Part shown: one piece after another, positions 52,713-61,048 of the stretch
How positions within the stretch are numbered: position 1 is the stretch's first letter
Layout of the letters: every line of letters begins with the position of its first letter
Notes under the pieces: generated by a model
Seen by the model: only the letters and a program-made list of their open reading frames with translations
Told to the model about the DNA's origin: nothing
Database searches by the model: none
Made by a program: the position numbers and the translations under genes
DNA from: Guopingia tenuis
Lineage (GTDB): Bacteria; Bacillota; Clostridia; Christensenellales; Christensenellaceae
Reading direction: 5' to 3'
Assembly: GCF_014384805.1 (NCBI RefSeq)
Contig: NZ_JACRSS010000002.1
Location: forward strand, 62,001-126,000
DNA length: 64,000 nucleotides

Positions 52713-53228
52713 ATGAAAAAGGATATGGCTCTGCGCTCCCTCTCCCGGGAGCAGCTGGAGGAACTGTTGGAAATTTACGCGAAAAACTGGCTGGCCATGG
52801 ATGGGGTCTGGTTCCAGTCCGTTGAAGCCGCCCATGGCATGGAGGAAGCTATGAAGCACGACGCCGCGGCATGGGAACGGTTTACTGTCATTGAAGCGCG
52901 CCGGCTCAAGGCCTTTTTGCAGCTTCCCGAGCATCCGGGGCTGGAGGGTCTGCGCCGCGCTTTAGAGCTGCGGTTTTATGGCCGCCTGAACCAGGATTCG
53001 GTCTATATGGAAGGAAATGCGTTGTTTTATCGGGTCGGCTCCTGCCGTGTCCAGAGTGCCCGAACCCGCAAGGGCATGCCGCTGCATCCCTGCAAAAGCG
53101 TCGGTATCCTGGAGTATTCCGGCTTTGCCCGCACCATTGACAGCCGCATTTGCTGCGAATGCGTGAGCTGCTATCCCGAAGTTACCGACGATACCTGCGC
53201 CTGTCTTTGGAAATTTACCCTGAAATAG
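52713..53228 (+). CDS. DUF6125-like small protein
   Basis: The protein is 171 aa. Start ATG 52713 with GGAGGGAT upstream and an extended -10 (TGCTATACT at about 52683-52691). The N-terminal part (LSREQLEELLEIYAKNWLAM, DGVWFQSVEAAHGMEEAMKH) and the central ERFTVIEARRLKAFL resemble the DUF6125 family of anaerobic bacteria and archaea. The C-terminal part has a Cys-rich segment (RICCECVSCYPEVTDDTCAC) that could bind metal. Function is unknown. It is transcribed divergently from noc and ends before the T-box leader. Confidence 0.65.
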   Translation: MKKDMALRSLSREQLEELLEIYAKNWLAMDGVWFQSVEAAHGMEEAMKHDAAAWERFTVIEARRLKAFLQLPEHPGLEGLRRALELRFYGRLNQDSVYMEGNALFYRVGSCRVQSARTRKGMPLHPCKSVGILEYSGFARTIDSRICCECVSCYPEVTDDTCACLWKFTLK

Positions 53229-53538
53229 GGCTGGCTCAGCGCAGGAAACCGCGCTCCGGCTGTTTTGCGGTCTCTATTTTCATAGACAAGCCCCGGCAAA
53301 TCCCTTATTGCCGCGCAGCCAGGCATAAATTTCTGATTGGCAGCCCCCCTTGTTCTCTTATAAACCCGGGCATGCGCCCGCCGGAGGAATTGCTTTTTAT
53401 CTAATTCCATGGCAAATCCCATTGCTTTTAATTCGGGATAATCAATTTTCTGTAAGTGCGGCGGCGGAAGCGGCCAGAGGGCGGAAAGCGTTATAAAATT
53501 TTCTTGCGTTATGTTTTAAAAATACAGAAAATTTTTTC
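53229..53538. other. 310-bp gap before the trpB2 promoter
   Basis: No gene, hairpin with a U-run or recognised motif is seen. A short open frame exists on the minus strand, but it has no ribosome site or family resemblance. Confidence 0.5.
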
Positions 53539-53567
53539 TTGACATGGTTCCCCATGCCTGCTATACT
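53539..53567 (+). promoter_or_regulatory. Promoter of the T-box leader and trpB2
   Basis: TTGACA (53539-53544), 17 bp, TATACT (53562-53567). Transcription would begin just before the T-box fold. Confidence 0.8.
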
Positions 53568-53579
53568 ACATAACAATAA

Positions 53580-53860
53580 AAGAAAGCGCAAACCGACGAA
53601 TCAGAGGAGTATCCAGGATACCCGCTTCAAGAGAGCCGCGGATGGTGGAAATGCGGCAGCAAGGGGTTTTGGTGAATGGACTGATGAGGGCAGGACGAAC
53701 AGCAGAATTGCCCAGTAATGCCTGACGGGAGCTTCACCTGTTACAAAGGAAGCTCGGTTCAGAAGGGACCGTGACGACAAGAGGACGCATTGGCGTCAAC
53801 TTGGGTGGTACCGCAGAAGCAAAGCTTTTGTCCCAAAGGAAGGGGCAAAGGCTTTTTTGT
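53580..53860 (+). promoter_or_regulatory. T-box riboswitch (probable tRNA-Trp) upstream of trpB2
   Basis: The leader has the stem I landmarks (GAGGAGTA near 53605, AGAGAGCCGCGGATGGTGGA near 53630) and the invariant T-box GGGTGGTACCGC at 53803-53814. The terminator is AAAGCTTTTGTCCC/GGGGCAAAGGCTTT plus T-run (53821-53858). In the expected specifier position GTGAATGGACTG offers TGG followed by A (53677-53679), a Trp codon. Uncharged tRNA-Trp would favour the antiterminator and so expression of the downstream trpB2. T-box identity is firm; specifier choice is inferred from position and target gene. Confidence 0.92.
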
Positions 53861-53910
53861 TTCCCCTCGAAAGATTTGCAGACAACACAAAACGAAAGGA
53901 GTGCAGTAAA

Positions 53911-55482
53911 ATGACAAAGATTCCCCATCGACTCTATTTATCCGAAGACGAGATTCCCCGCCAGTGGTATAACCTGCGGGCCGATATGAAAGAACAGCCC
54001 GATCCCATGATCAACCCGGCCACGATGCAGCCAGCCACAGTGGAAGACCTCTATCCCGTCTTCTGCACCGAGCTGGCGCAGCAGGAAATGGATTCCACCA
54101 CCCGGTATTTCGATATTCCGGAGGAAATCCTGGAGGTCTATAAGATGTATCGCCCTTCGCCCCTCATCCGGGCCTATAACCTGGAAAAGGCACTGGATAC
54201 ACCGGCAAAAATCTATTATAAATTTGAGGGAAACAACACCTCCGGCAGCCACAAGCTGAACTCCGCCGTCGCTCAGGCCTATTATGCAAAAAAGCAGGGG
54301 CTCAAAGGGCTTACCACCGAAACCGGCGCGGGCCAGTGGGGCACGGCACTCAGCGAGGCCTGCTCGTATTTCGGCCTTCCCCTCACGGTCTATATGGTGA
54401 AGGTGTCCTATGAGCAAAAGCCTTTCCGCAAGGCCGTCATGCAGGTCTTTGACGGTGAGGTAATCCCATCCCCCAGCAACACCACCAACGCCGGGCGCGA
54501 AATCCTGGAGGAACATCCCGGAACCACCGGCAGCCTGGGCTGCGCTATTTCCGAGGCTGTGGAAAAAGCCGTAACCACAGAAGGGTATCGATATGTTCTG
54601 GGAAGCGTTTTGAACCAGGTGTTGCTGCACCAGTCGGTCATCGGCCTGGAAAGCAAGCTGGCTATGGAGAAGCTGGACGAATATCCGGATATTATCGTGG
54701 GCTGCGCCGGCGGCGGCTCCAACCTGGGGGGCCTCATCGCACCCTTCATGCAGGATAAGCTTACGGGCAAGGCCAATCCCCGGATCATCGCCGTGGAACC
54801 GGCCTCCTGCCCTTCGCTCACCCGGGGCAGATACGCCTATGACTTCTGTGATACCGGGCGCATCACCCCCATGGCGCGGATGTATACACTGGGCTGCGGC
54901 TTCATTCCTTCCGCCAACCATGCGGGCGGCCTGCGGTACCACGGCATGTCCCCCATCCTTTCCAAGCTGTATCACGATGGCTACATGGAAGCGGTCAGCG
55001 TGGAGCAAAGCAAGGTGTTTGAGGCGGCCGTTCTGTTTGCCAAGAAGGAAACCATCCTGCCCGCCCCCGAGTCCGCCCATGCTATCCGCGCGGCAATCGA
55101 CGAGGCCCTAAAATGCAAGGAATCCGGCGAGCAGAAGACCATCCTCTTCGGCCTCACAGGAACCGGATATTTTGATATGACGGCGTATTCCTCCTATCTC
55201 TCGGGCGCTATGACCGATGTGATCCCCTCGGATGAACAGCTGGAAAAGGGCTTCGCCTCCCTGCCCAAGGTTCCGGGATTCAGGAATAAACAACCTTTTC
55301 GCAAAAAGACCAAGATTATTGTTTCACATGAAACAATGCGGCAAACAAAAAGACCGGAATTATCCCGGTCTTTTTTTACTCCTTCGGCCCGGCGCGTGCG
55401 GCATAGACTTCCTTCCATCTGCACCGGACAAAATGTTTCATGTGAAACATTTTCTGTTCCGCACGTCCAAAATAATATATAA
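53911..55482 (+). CDS. Tryptophan synthase beta chain-like PLP enzyme (TrpB2), with read-through C-terminal extension
   Basis: The protein is 523 aa from ATG 53911 (GAAAGGAGTG upstream). The fold type II PLP enzyme has FEGNNTSGSHKLNSAVAQAY (Schiff-base Lys), ETGAGQWGTALSEACSYFGL and the phosphate loop GCAGGGSNLGGLIAPFMQ. The N-terminal EDLYPVFCTELAQQEMD is typical of TrpB2 (TrpB-like), which converts indole and serine to tryptophan. No other trp gene is present. Family resemblance ends near LEKGFASLPKV (about residue 450). The frame then continues about 70 residues through a terminator (55351-55377) and two parS sites. Another frame has a stop immediately after this point, so a 3'-end frameshift is suspected. 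Confidence 0.9.
   Translation: MTKIPHRLYLSEDEIPRQWYNLRADMKEQPDPMINPATMQPATVEDLYPVFCTELAQQEMDSTTRYFDIPEEILEVYKMYRPSPLIRAYNLEKALDTPAKIYYKFEGNNTSGSHKLNSAVAQAYYAKKQGLKGLTTETGAGQWGTALSEACSYFGLPLTVYMVKVSYEQKPFRKAVMQVFDGEVIPSPSNTTNAGREILEEHPGTTGSLGCAISEAVEKAVTTEGYRYVLGSVLNQVLLHQSVIGLESKLAMEKLDEYPDIIVGCAGGGSNLGGLIAPFMQDKLTGKANPRIIAVEPASCPSLTRGRYAYDFCDTGRITPMARMYTLGCGFIPSANHAGGLRYHGMSPILSKLYHDGYMEAVSVEQSKVFEAAVLFAKKETILPAPESAHAIRAAIDEALKCKESGEQKTILFGLTGTGYFDMTAYSSYLSGAMTDVIPSDEQLEKGFASLPKVPGFRNKQPFRKKTKIIVSHETMRQTKRPELSRSFFTPSARRVRHRLPSICTGQNVSCETFSVPHVQNNI
55320..55335. promoter_or_regulatory. parS site
   Basis: TGTTTCACATGAAACA, one change from the consensus parS and a perfect palindrome apart from the centre. 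It lies inside the 3' extension of the trpB2 frame. Confidence 0.85.
55351..55377. terminator. Terminator inside the 3' part of the trpB2 frame
   Basis: AGACCGG/CCGGTCT with AATTATC loop, preceded by AACAAAA and followed by TTTTTTT. A transcript ending here would lack the in-frame stop at 55480. Confidence 0.85.
55434..55449. promoter_or_regulatory. parS site
   Basis: TGTTTCATGTGAAACA, one change from consensus. It is 114 bp from the site at 55320. Confidence 0.85.
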
Positions 55483-55538
55483 CAGCTGAAAATCCCGGAT
55501 GGAATCACAGCCGGAGTTGGCGCTCCCAGGAAACCCGC

Positions 55539-56933
55539 CTATGCCAAGCGCCGCCCCATGAGCACGCCCATAACCGAAGCCATCATCAGGCCGCGGGTCC
55601 ATCCGCTGGAATCACCCAGGCAATACAGGCCGGCAATATTGGTTGTAAACTCCCTGTCCATGGCAATCCGGTTGGAATAAAATTTGATCTCCGGCGCGTA
55701 AAGCAGCGTTTCCTGGCTGGCAAACCCCGGAACCACCTGATCCGCCGCCTGAATAAAGTTCAGAATATTCACCATCGTCCGATATGGCAGGGCGCTGGAA
55801 ATATCCCCCGCCACTGCATCCGGCAGGGTGGGCTGCACATTGCTCCGGGATAACTCCTCCGGCCAGGTGCGTTTTCCATCCAGGATATCGCCATACCGCT
55901 GCACCAGTATATGGCCGCCGCCCAGCATGTTCGCCAGTTCCCCCACCCGCCGGGCATAGTCGATGGGCTGGTCAAACGGAGCCGCAAAGTGATGCGAACA
56001 TAGAATCGCCAGGTTTGTGTTGGCGCTCTTTTTATTCTTATAGGAATGGCCGTTGACGATAGCCAGCCCGTTATCATAATTCTCCTGGCTCACAAATCCT
56101 CCGGGATTTTGGCAAAACGTCCGCACTTTATTGCGGAACGGCTCGGGATAGCCGATGAGCTTGGATTCATAGAGAACATTGTTCACATCCTCCATCACCT
56201 CGTTGCGCACCTCAACCCGCACGCCAATATCCACCGTCCCGGGCATATGGGCGATCCCATGCTTTTGGCACATCTGCTCCAGCCAAGCCGCGCCCCGCCG
56301 GCCGCCCGCCGCCACAATGCTCTCTGCAGAAACCCGGCTTTTTTCTCCCGTCCGGGCATCTTCCAGCAAAGCGCCTTTGCAGACGCCGTTTTCAATGATA
56401 AGATCCGTGCAGTTCTGCCCAAAAAGAATCTCCACGCCGTTTTCCAGAAGATATGCCTGAATTTTTCCATAAATCTTCTGGGCCATTTCCGTTCCCAAGT
56501 GCCGGATGGGGCAGTCCACCAGCTTCAGCCCCGCCCGGATGGCGTTTTTGCGGATCTGCTTCACTGCCTCGGAATTGTCAATCCCCTCGATGCGCTGGTC
56601 TGCGCCAAATTCTAGATAAATGCCGTCCGTATAGGCGATGGTTTCCTGGGCTGCCTCGGCTCCAATCAGTTCCGGCAGATCGCCGCCCACTTCATGGCTC
56701 AGAGAAAGCTTTCCATCCGAAAACGCGCCGGCCCCGGAAAACCCCGTGGTAATATGGCAATAGGGCCTGCAGTTCACGCACTCCTTCGTCGTCTCCTTGG
56801 GGCAGCGCCGCTTCTCAATCGCCGCGCCCTTTTCCGCCATGACAATCTTCTTATGGCTCCCCCTCCGGAGCATCTCCATTGCTGTAAAAATCCCCGCCGG
56901 CCCCGCGCCGATAATCAAAACATCCGCCTGCAT
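55539..56933 (-). CDS. NAD(P)/FAD-dependent oxidoreductase under purine-riboswitch control
   Basis: The protein is 464 aa from ATG 56933 (AAGGAAGG upstream). The Rossmann FAD motif ADVLIIGAGPAGIFTAMEML is at the N-terminus, ending with the C-terminal FAD block NIAGLYCLGDSSGWTRGLMM. Between them are a Cys-rich loop KRRCPKETTKECVNCRPYCH, the glycine-rich ITTGFSGAGAFSDGKLSLSH and a second glycine motif SIVAAGGRRGAAWLE. It belongs with the broad FAD-dependent dehydrogenase group related to HI0933/NfrD-like proteins; the substrate is unknown. The guanine-type riboswitch in its leader is the only functional hint, linking it to purine status. Confidence 0.8.
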   Translation of the reverse strand: MQADVLIIGAGPAGIFTAMEMLRRGSHKKIVMAEKGAAIEKRRCPKETTKECVNCRPYCHITTGFSGAGAFSDGKLSLSHEVGGDLPELIGAEAAQETIAYTDGIYLEFGADQRIEGIDNSEAVKQIRKNAIRAGLKLVDCPIRHLGTEMAQKIYGKIQAYLLENGVEILFGQNCTDLIIENGVCKGALLEDARTGEKSRVSAESIVAAGGRRGAAWLEQMCQKHGIAHMPGTVDIGVRVEVRNEVMEDVNNVLYESKLIGYPEPFRNKVRTFCQNPGGFVSQENYDNGLAIVNGHSYKNKKSANTNLAILCSHHFAAPFDQPIDYARRVGELANMLGGGHILVQRYGDILDGKRTWPEELSRSNVQPTLPDAVAGDISSALPYRTMVNILNFIQAADQVVPGFASQETLLYAPEIKFYSNRIAMDREFTTNIAGLYCLGDSSGWTRGLMMASVMGVLMGRRLA

Positions 56934-56962
56934 TTTTCCTTCCTTTCTCTGCCGCATGGTAT

Positions 56963-57060
56963 AAAAAAACCACCGTACAGCAAAACCCCGCTTAAAGTCA
57001 ACTATTATACGGTAGTTGGTAGAAACACCCATCCCATTATGGGTTTATATAAGCAACCAA
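56963..57060 (-). promoter_or_regulatory. Purine (guanine-type) riboswitch with terminator
   Basis: On the minus strand P1 is GCTTA.../...TTTAAGC (57045-57054 with 56990-56996). P2 is ACCCAT/ATGGGT with loop AATGGG. J2/3 is GTTTCTACC, P3 is AACTA/TAGTT with loop CCGTATAA, and J3/1 is GAC. The J2/3 and loop L3 sequences are diagnostic of the purine class, and the C in GAC predicts guanine (or hypoxanthine) over adenine. A terminator can form from CTACCGTA (P3/L3) with TACGGTGG before TTTTTTT (56963-56969), which would compete with the folded aptamer. Confidence 0.9.
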
Positions 57061-57090
57061 TCCAAATCTCTTCTCTTTTAGCCAGATTAT

Positions 57091-57119
57091 AGTATACCGG
57101 GATTCCGAAAGATTGTCAA
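57091..57119 (-). promoter_or_regulatory. Promoter of the riboswitch-flavoprotein transcript
   Basis: On the minus strand TTGACA (57114-57119), 17 bp, TATACT (57091-57096), about 30 bp upstream of the aptamer. Confidence 0.85.
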
Positions 57120-57172
57120 GACGTGCACAGGGGTTTACAAATTATGGATAACCCTGTATCATGGAATCGTCC

Positions 57173-57400
57173 CCTACTTTCTTTAAAAAGAAAGTAGGCA
57201 AAAAAATTTTATGATGGGTTTTTGCGGAATATCCTTTGTCCTCTGATATCGACAAAACTATTAGTCCCCATTATTTTCGGAGGCTCGCTTTCTTTAAAAA
57301 GCAAACAGGCAAAGATATTTTATGACGGATCTCTGCGGAATATGCTTTCTCTCCCGATCCCGGCAAAACTACTGGCGGCCATTATTTCCCAGATATTCGT
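57173..57400. repeat. Two ~114-bp units of the dispersed palindrome family
   Basis: A perfect CCTACTTTCTTT/AAAGAAAGTAGG copy at 57173-57198 is followed 114 bp later by a decayed copy at 57287-57307. Tails (CAAARAWATTTTATGA, then GCGGAATATSCTTT and GGCCATTATTT-like blocks) are also repeated. The 57061-57747 gap has no gene I can support. Confidence 0.8.
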
Positions 57401-57747
57401 TATCTATAAAAAGGCAACCGCACTTTGACGCTCTCAGGCCAGCGGTTTTCTGTTTTTTACATGGAAAGCACCCCTATTTTCCATAATTTTGAAAGCCCGT
57501 TTCCAAGGCCCCACATACGGCGGTTCTCTCTGCATCGGTTTCATCTGCGGTTTCTATCATCTTGGAAAACGCCACTTATCTAAAAAGAATCGTTGCCGCG
57601 CAAGGTATTGATATTTTGGCTCTGCCTTGTGTTTATTTGACAGACTGCCCGCGGTGACGTATCCACCGCAAAAGTTTTGGTTCTATAAAGGCAGTCCATG
57701 GCTGGCTTCAAAGAAAGATAAGTAAAATTTTACTGGAGGTAACACAA

Positions 57748-58107
57748 ATGGTTCAATTTATTGAATATCCCCCCTGCTCCACCTGCCAAAAGGCAAAAAA
57801 GTGGCTCACCGAACATGAAATTTCCTTTACATCCCGGCATATCAAGGAACAGAATCCCTCTGCGCAGGAACTGGCTGCCTGGCAGAAAAAAAGCGGCCTG
57901 CCGCTGAAGCGTTTTTTTAACACCAGCGGCATTCTCTATCGCCAGCTGAATCTCAAGGATAAGCTCGCCTCTATGTCCGAGGAGGAGCAGCTCGCCCTCC
58001 TGGCCACCGACGGCATGCTGGTAAAGCGGCCGTTGGTCATCGGGGATACTTTCGTTCTCGTGGGATTTCGGGAAAAGGAATGGCTTTCTCTGCTTTCTTC
58101 AAAATAA
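57748..58107 (+). CDS. ArsC/Spx-family thioredoxin-fold protein
   Basis: The protein is 119 aa, with GGAGGT upstream of the ATG. The N-terminal FIEYPPCSTCQKAKKWLTEH carries the CxxC of the ArsC/Spx/YffB family. GLPLKRFFNTSGILYRQLNL and DGMLVKRPLVIGDTFVLVGF (with the cis-Pro RPL) complete it. The second Cys makes it YffB/MgsR/Spx-like rather than classic ArsC. It could be a thiol reductase or an RNA-polymerase-binding stress regulator. It is monocistronic, ending at the strong terminator 58202-58232. Confidence 0.85.
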   Translation: MVQFIEYPPCSTCQKAKKWLTEHEISFTSRHIKEQNPSAQELAAWQKKSGLPLKRFFNTSGILYRQLNLKDKLASMSEEEQLALLATDGMLVKRPLVIGDTFVLVGFREKEWLSLLSSK

Positions 58108-58201
58108 AGCGGCAAGATCCATATTGGGCTTTTTCGTGGTTTTACCGATCCGTGTGGGCCCAAAACAGCAGCAAATATTTTGGTTTTCAAAACAAATCCT
58201 G

Positions 58202-58232
58202 AAAAAAGGAAAGGCGTTGCCTTTCCTTTTTT
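58202..58232. terminator. Terminator after the ArsC/Spx-like gene
   Basis: AAAAAAGGAAAGGC GTT GCCTTTCCTTTTTT is a perfect 14-bp-arm hairpin with U-runs in both directions. Confidence 0.92.
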
Positions 58233-58395
58233 CATCCAAAACATATTTTGCTTTTTCCTATAAGGATATAGGATATATATAATTTTATCCCCATCCTTTT
58301 CCCGCCGCGTATATCGGCCGCATCCGGCCACAGCTTCCGGGTTTTCAAAGCCATAGCGCCGTTTTACTATACCCAAAAAAATATTTTTTCCAGAG

Positions 58396-58416
58396 TTATC
58401 CCCAAGTTATCCACAT
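58396..58416 (+). promoter_or_regulatory. Pair of DnaA-box-like sequences
   Basis: TTATCCCCA (58396-58404) and the consensus DnaA box TTATCCACA (58408-58416) lie 3 bp apart beside rsmG. AT-rich sequence (58250-58285) lies to the left. A further TTATCCCCA occurs inside rsmG near 58822. Confidence 0.5.
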
Positions 58417-58452
58417 TCTTTCCCCAGCCTCCTGCGCTGCCCTTTTTTCGGC

Positions 58453-59163
58453 TCACTTTTTTCGCAGACCAATCGGGGCTGCTTTGATTTTCGCAAAAGC
58501 CCGGGGGTATTTTGCCGGAGCCTCTTTTATCTTTTCATAGGCGACAATCCAATGCGACTGCCCGGCAACCGCGGCATCGTAAATCCCCAGAAGCCGCATG
58601 CCAAGGGCTTTTGCAGCCTCTTTGGCCTCCTCGGTTTCTGCCTGCGTCTCAGCGCCTTTGTAAGCGAGGAATTTTCCGCCCAGCCGGCAAAACCCCGTGC
58701 ACAGCTCCAATAAAACGCTTAGAGAGGCGACTGCACGCGACGCCACAATATCAAATTTTCCGTGAAAATCTTGGGTTCGGGAAAGCTCCTCCGCCCGTCC
58801 CTGCAAGGCCCGAACGTTAGTTATCCCCAATCTATCCACACACATCGTGATGAAATCCACTTTCTTCCGCTGGGCATCCAAAAGCGTCCATTCCAGCTCC
58901 GGCCGGAGAATGGCCAGCGGAATGCCCGGAAATCCTGCTCCCGAACCCACATCCAAAACAGCGCCTCTCTCCGGCAGCAGCCCCAGCCGGGCCGGAGCCA
59001 GACTGTCGAGAAAATGCTTATGCGCCATTTCCGCCGGTTCCGTGATCCGCGTCAGGTTCATCGTCTTGTTGGTTTCCAAAATGATTTTGGCATATTCTTC
59101 CATTTTTTGGACGGCTTCTGCCTCCACGTCCTCGGCCAGCAAAATCTCCCGCAGCTTATCCAT
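58453..59163 (-). CDS. rsmG: 16S rRNA (guanine527-N7)-methyltransferase
   Basis: The protein is 236 aa from ATG 59163, overlapping the mnmG stop by 8 bp. The family motif KHFLDSLAPARLGLLPERGA and the SAM-binding VLDVGSGAGFPGIPLAILRP are followed by VRALQGRAEELSR and FDIVASRAVASLSVLLELC. It methylates G527 of 16S rRNA (RsmG/GidB). Its place after mnmG is the conserved near-origin order. Confidence 0.96.
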   Translation of the reverse strand: MDKLREILLAEDVEAEAVQKMEEYAKIILETNKTMNLTRITEPAEMAHKHFLDSLAPARLGLLPERGAVLDVGSGAGFPGIPLAILRPELEWTLLDAQRKKVDFITMCVDRLGITNVRALQGRAEELSRTQDFHGKFDIVASRAVASLSVLLELCTGFCRLGGKFLAYKGAETQAETEEAKEAAKALGMRLLGIYDAAVAGQSHWIVAYEKIKEAPAKYPRAFAKIKAAPIGLRKK

Positions 59164-61033
59164 GGCGTTTCTCCTTTTCAAAATAGACGAGCAAAACCGA
59201 AATATCCGATGGGGATACGCCGGAGATTCGGGCCGCCTGCCCAATATTCTCGGGTTTGCGCTCGTTAAGCTTCGCCCGGGCCTCCAGACGGATGCCGGAG
59301 ATCTGGGAATAATCCAGATCCGCCGGCAGCTTCTTGTTTTCCAGACTGCGGAAATGCTCCACCTGCCGCTCCTGCTTTTCGATATACCCGGCGTATTTCA
59401 CATCCGTTTCAATGCGCCGGCGGATATCGTCATCCAGATCGGGAAGCTCGGTTACCGCCGCCAGGTCATCATAGCGTATGGCAGGCCGCTTGAGCAAATC
59501 AGCCAGCCGGGCCGGGCCGCCAATCGCAGGCTCTCCCTTTTCAAGAAACAGCGGACGGACGGCCTCCGGGGATACCGAAGTGCTGTTCAGCCGGGCAATC
59601 TCCCTTTCCACCGCCTCTTTTTTGAACATATAACGGTCATAGCGTTCATCCGAAACCAGCCCCAGCCGGCGCCCGATCCCGGTCAGCCGCGCATCCGCAT
59701 TATCCTGGCGCAGCAGCAGCCGATATTCCGCCCGGGATGTCATCATGCGATAAGGCTCCCGCGTCCCCTTGGTCACCAGATCGTCCACCAGCACGCCGGC
59801 GTATGCCTGATCCCGGCCCAGCACCAGCGGTTCTTCCTCCCGGAGATACTGCACGGCATTGATTCCCGCCAAAATCCCCTGGGCCGCCGCCTCCTCATAT
59901 CCCGAAGAGCCGTTGATCTGTCCGGCGCAGAACAGGCCGGGGATACTCTTCAGCTCCAGGTTCAGCTTGAGCTGGGTAGGGTCGATGCAGTCATATTCAA
60001 TGGCATAGGCTGTTCGGGTAAACTCCACATGCTCCAAGCCCGGAATTGTCCGGTAGAGCGCAATCTGCACTTCTTCGGGCAGGCTGGAGGACATCCCCTG
60101 AACATACATCTCATTGGTGTTCAGGCCTTCCGGCTCCAGAAACAGCTGATGCCGTTCCTTATCCGGAAATTTCACCACCTTATCCTCAATAGAAGGGCAG
60201 TAGCGCGGCCCGGTTCCCTGAATCTGCCCGCTGAACAGAGGGCTGCGGTGCAGATTCTCCCGGATGATGGCGTGGGTTTTCTCATTGGTATAGGTGAGGT
60301 AACAGGGAACCTGCTCCCGCTCGATCTTTCCGCTCAGGAAGGAAAAGGGGATGATTTCGGGATCCCCATATTGGGGCGTCATTTTGGAAAAATCGATGGA
60401 ACGGCGATCCACCCGGGCCGGCGTCCCTGTCTTGAACCGCTGCAATGTGAGGCCCAGTTCATCCCGCAGCATAGGGCTCAGGCTGTTGGCCCCCTGCAGT
60501 CCCGAAGGGCCGGATTCCTGGAAAAATTCTCCGATAATGACGCGGCTTTTCAGATAAACGCCGGTCGCCAACACCAGCGCCCGGCAGGAAAGCTCCGCGC
60601 CGCAGGCTGTGCGGACACCGCAGACCCGCCCCTGCTCCGTAAGCACCGCCGTGATCTCCCCCTGGCGCACCAGCAGGTTTTCGGTGTTTTCCAGCGTCCA
60701 TTTCATATGCGCCTGATATGCCTTCTTATCCGCCTGCGCCCGCAGGGAATGCACCGCCGGGCCTTTTCCGGTGTTGAGCATTTTAATTTGTATAAACGTA
60801 TCGTCGATGGTGCGCCCCATCTGTCCGCCCAAGGCGTCCACCTCCCGGACCAGATGTCCTTTGGCCGTTCCGCCGATGGCTGGATTGCATGCCATCAGGG
60901 CAATGCCGTCCAGATTGAGGGTCATGAGCAGCGTCTTTCTGCCCATCCGCGCGCAGGCCAATGCCGCTTCGCATCCCGCATGTCCCGCACCTGCCACGAT
61001 CACGTCATATGTTCCGCCATGATAATACTGCAA
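59156..61033 (-). CDS. mnmG: tRNA uridine-5-carboxymethylaminomethyl modification enzyme MnmG (GidA)
   Basis: The protein is 625 aa. The FAD motif DVIVAGAGHAGCEAALACAR is near the N-terminus, followed by MACNPAIGGTAKGHLVREVD, RYCPSIEDKVVKFPDKERHQ and GLFCAGQINGSSGYEEAAAQ, with the helical C-terminus AGYIEKQERQVEHFRSLENK. With MnmE it makes the cmnm5 group on wobble U34 of tRNAs. The start is TTG 61033 with GGGAAGGGAG upstream, giving MQYYHGGTYD. It is separated from mnmE by a 513-bp repeat-filled gap, unlike the tight spacing usual elsewhere. Confidence 0.97.
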   Translation of the reverse strand: MQYYHGGTYDVIVAGAGHAGCEAALACARMGRKTLLMTLNLDGIALMACNPAIGGTAKGHLVREVDALGGQMGRTIDDTFIQIKMLNTGKGPAVHSLRAQADKKAYQAHMKWTLENTENLLVRQGEITAVLTEQGRVCGVRTACGAELSCRALVLATGVYLKSRVIIGEFFQESGPSGLQGANSLSPMLRDELGLTLQRFKTGTPARVDRRSIDFSKMTPQYGDPEIIPFSFLSGKIEREQVPCYLTYTNEKTHAIIRENLHRSPLFSGQIQGTGPRYCPSIEDKVVKFPDKERHQLFLEPEGLNTNEMYVQGMSSSLPEEVQIALYRTIPGLEHVEFTRTAYAIEYDCIDPTQLKLNLELKSIPGLFCAGQINGSSGYEEAAAQGILAGINAVQYLREEEPLVLGRDQAYAGVLVDDLVTKGTREPYRMMTSRAEYRLLLRQDNADARLTGIGRRLGLVSDERYDRYMFKKEAVEREIARLNSTSVSPEAVRPLFLEKGEPAIGGPARLADLLKRPAIRYDDLAAVTELPDLDDDIRRRIETDVKYAGYIEKQERQVEHFRSLENKKLPADLDYSQISGIRLEARAKLNERKPENIGQAARISGVSPSDISVLLVYFEKEKRHG

Positions 61034-61048
61034 TGTTTCTCCCTTCCC

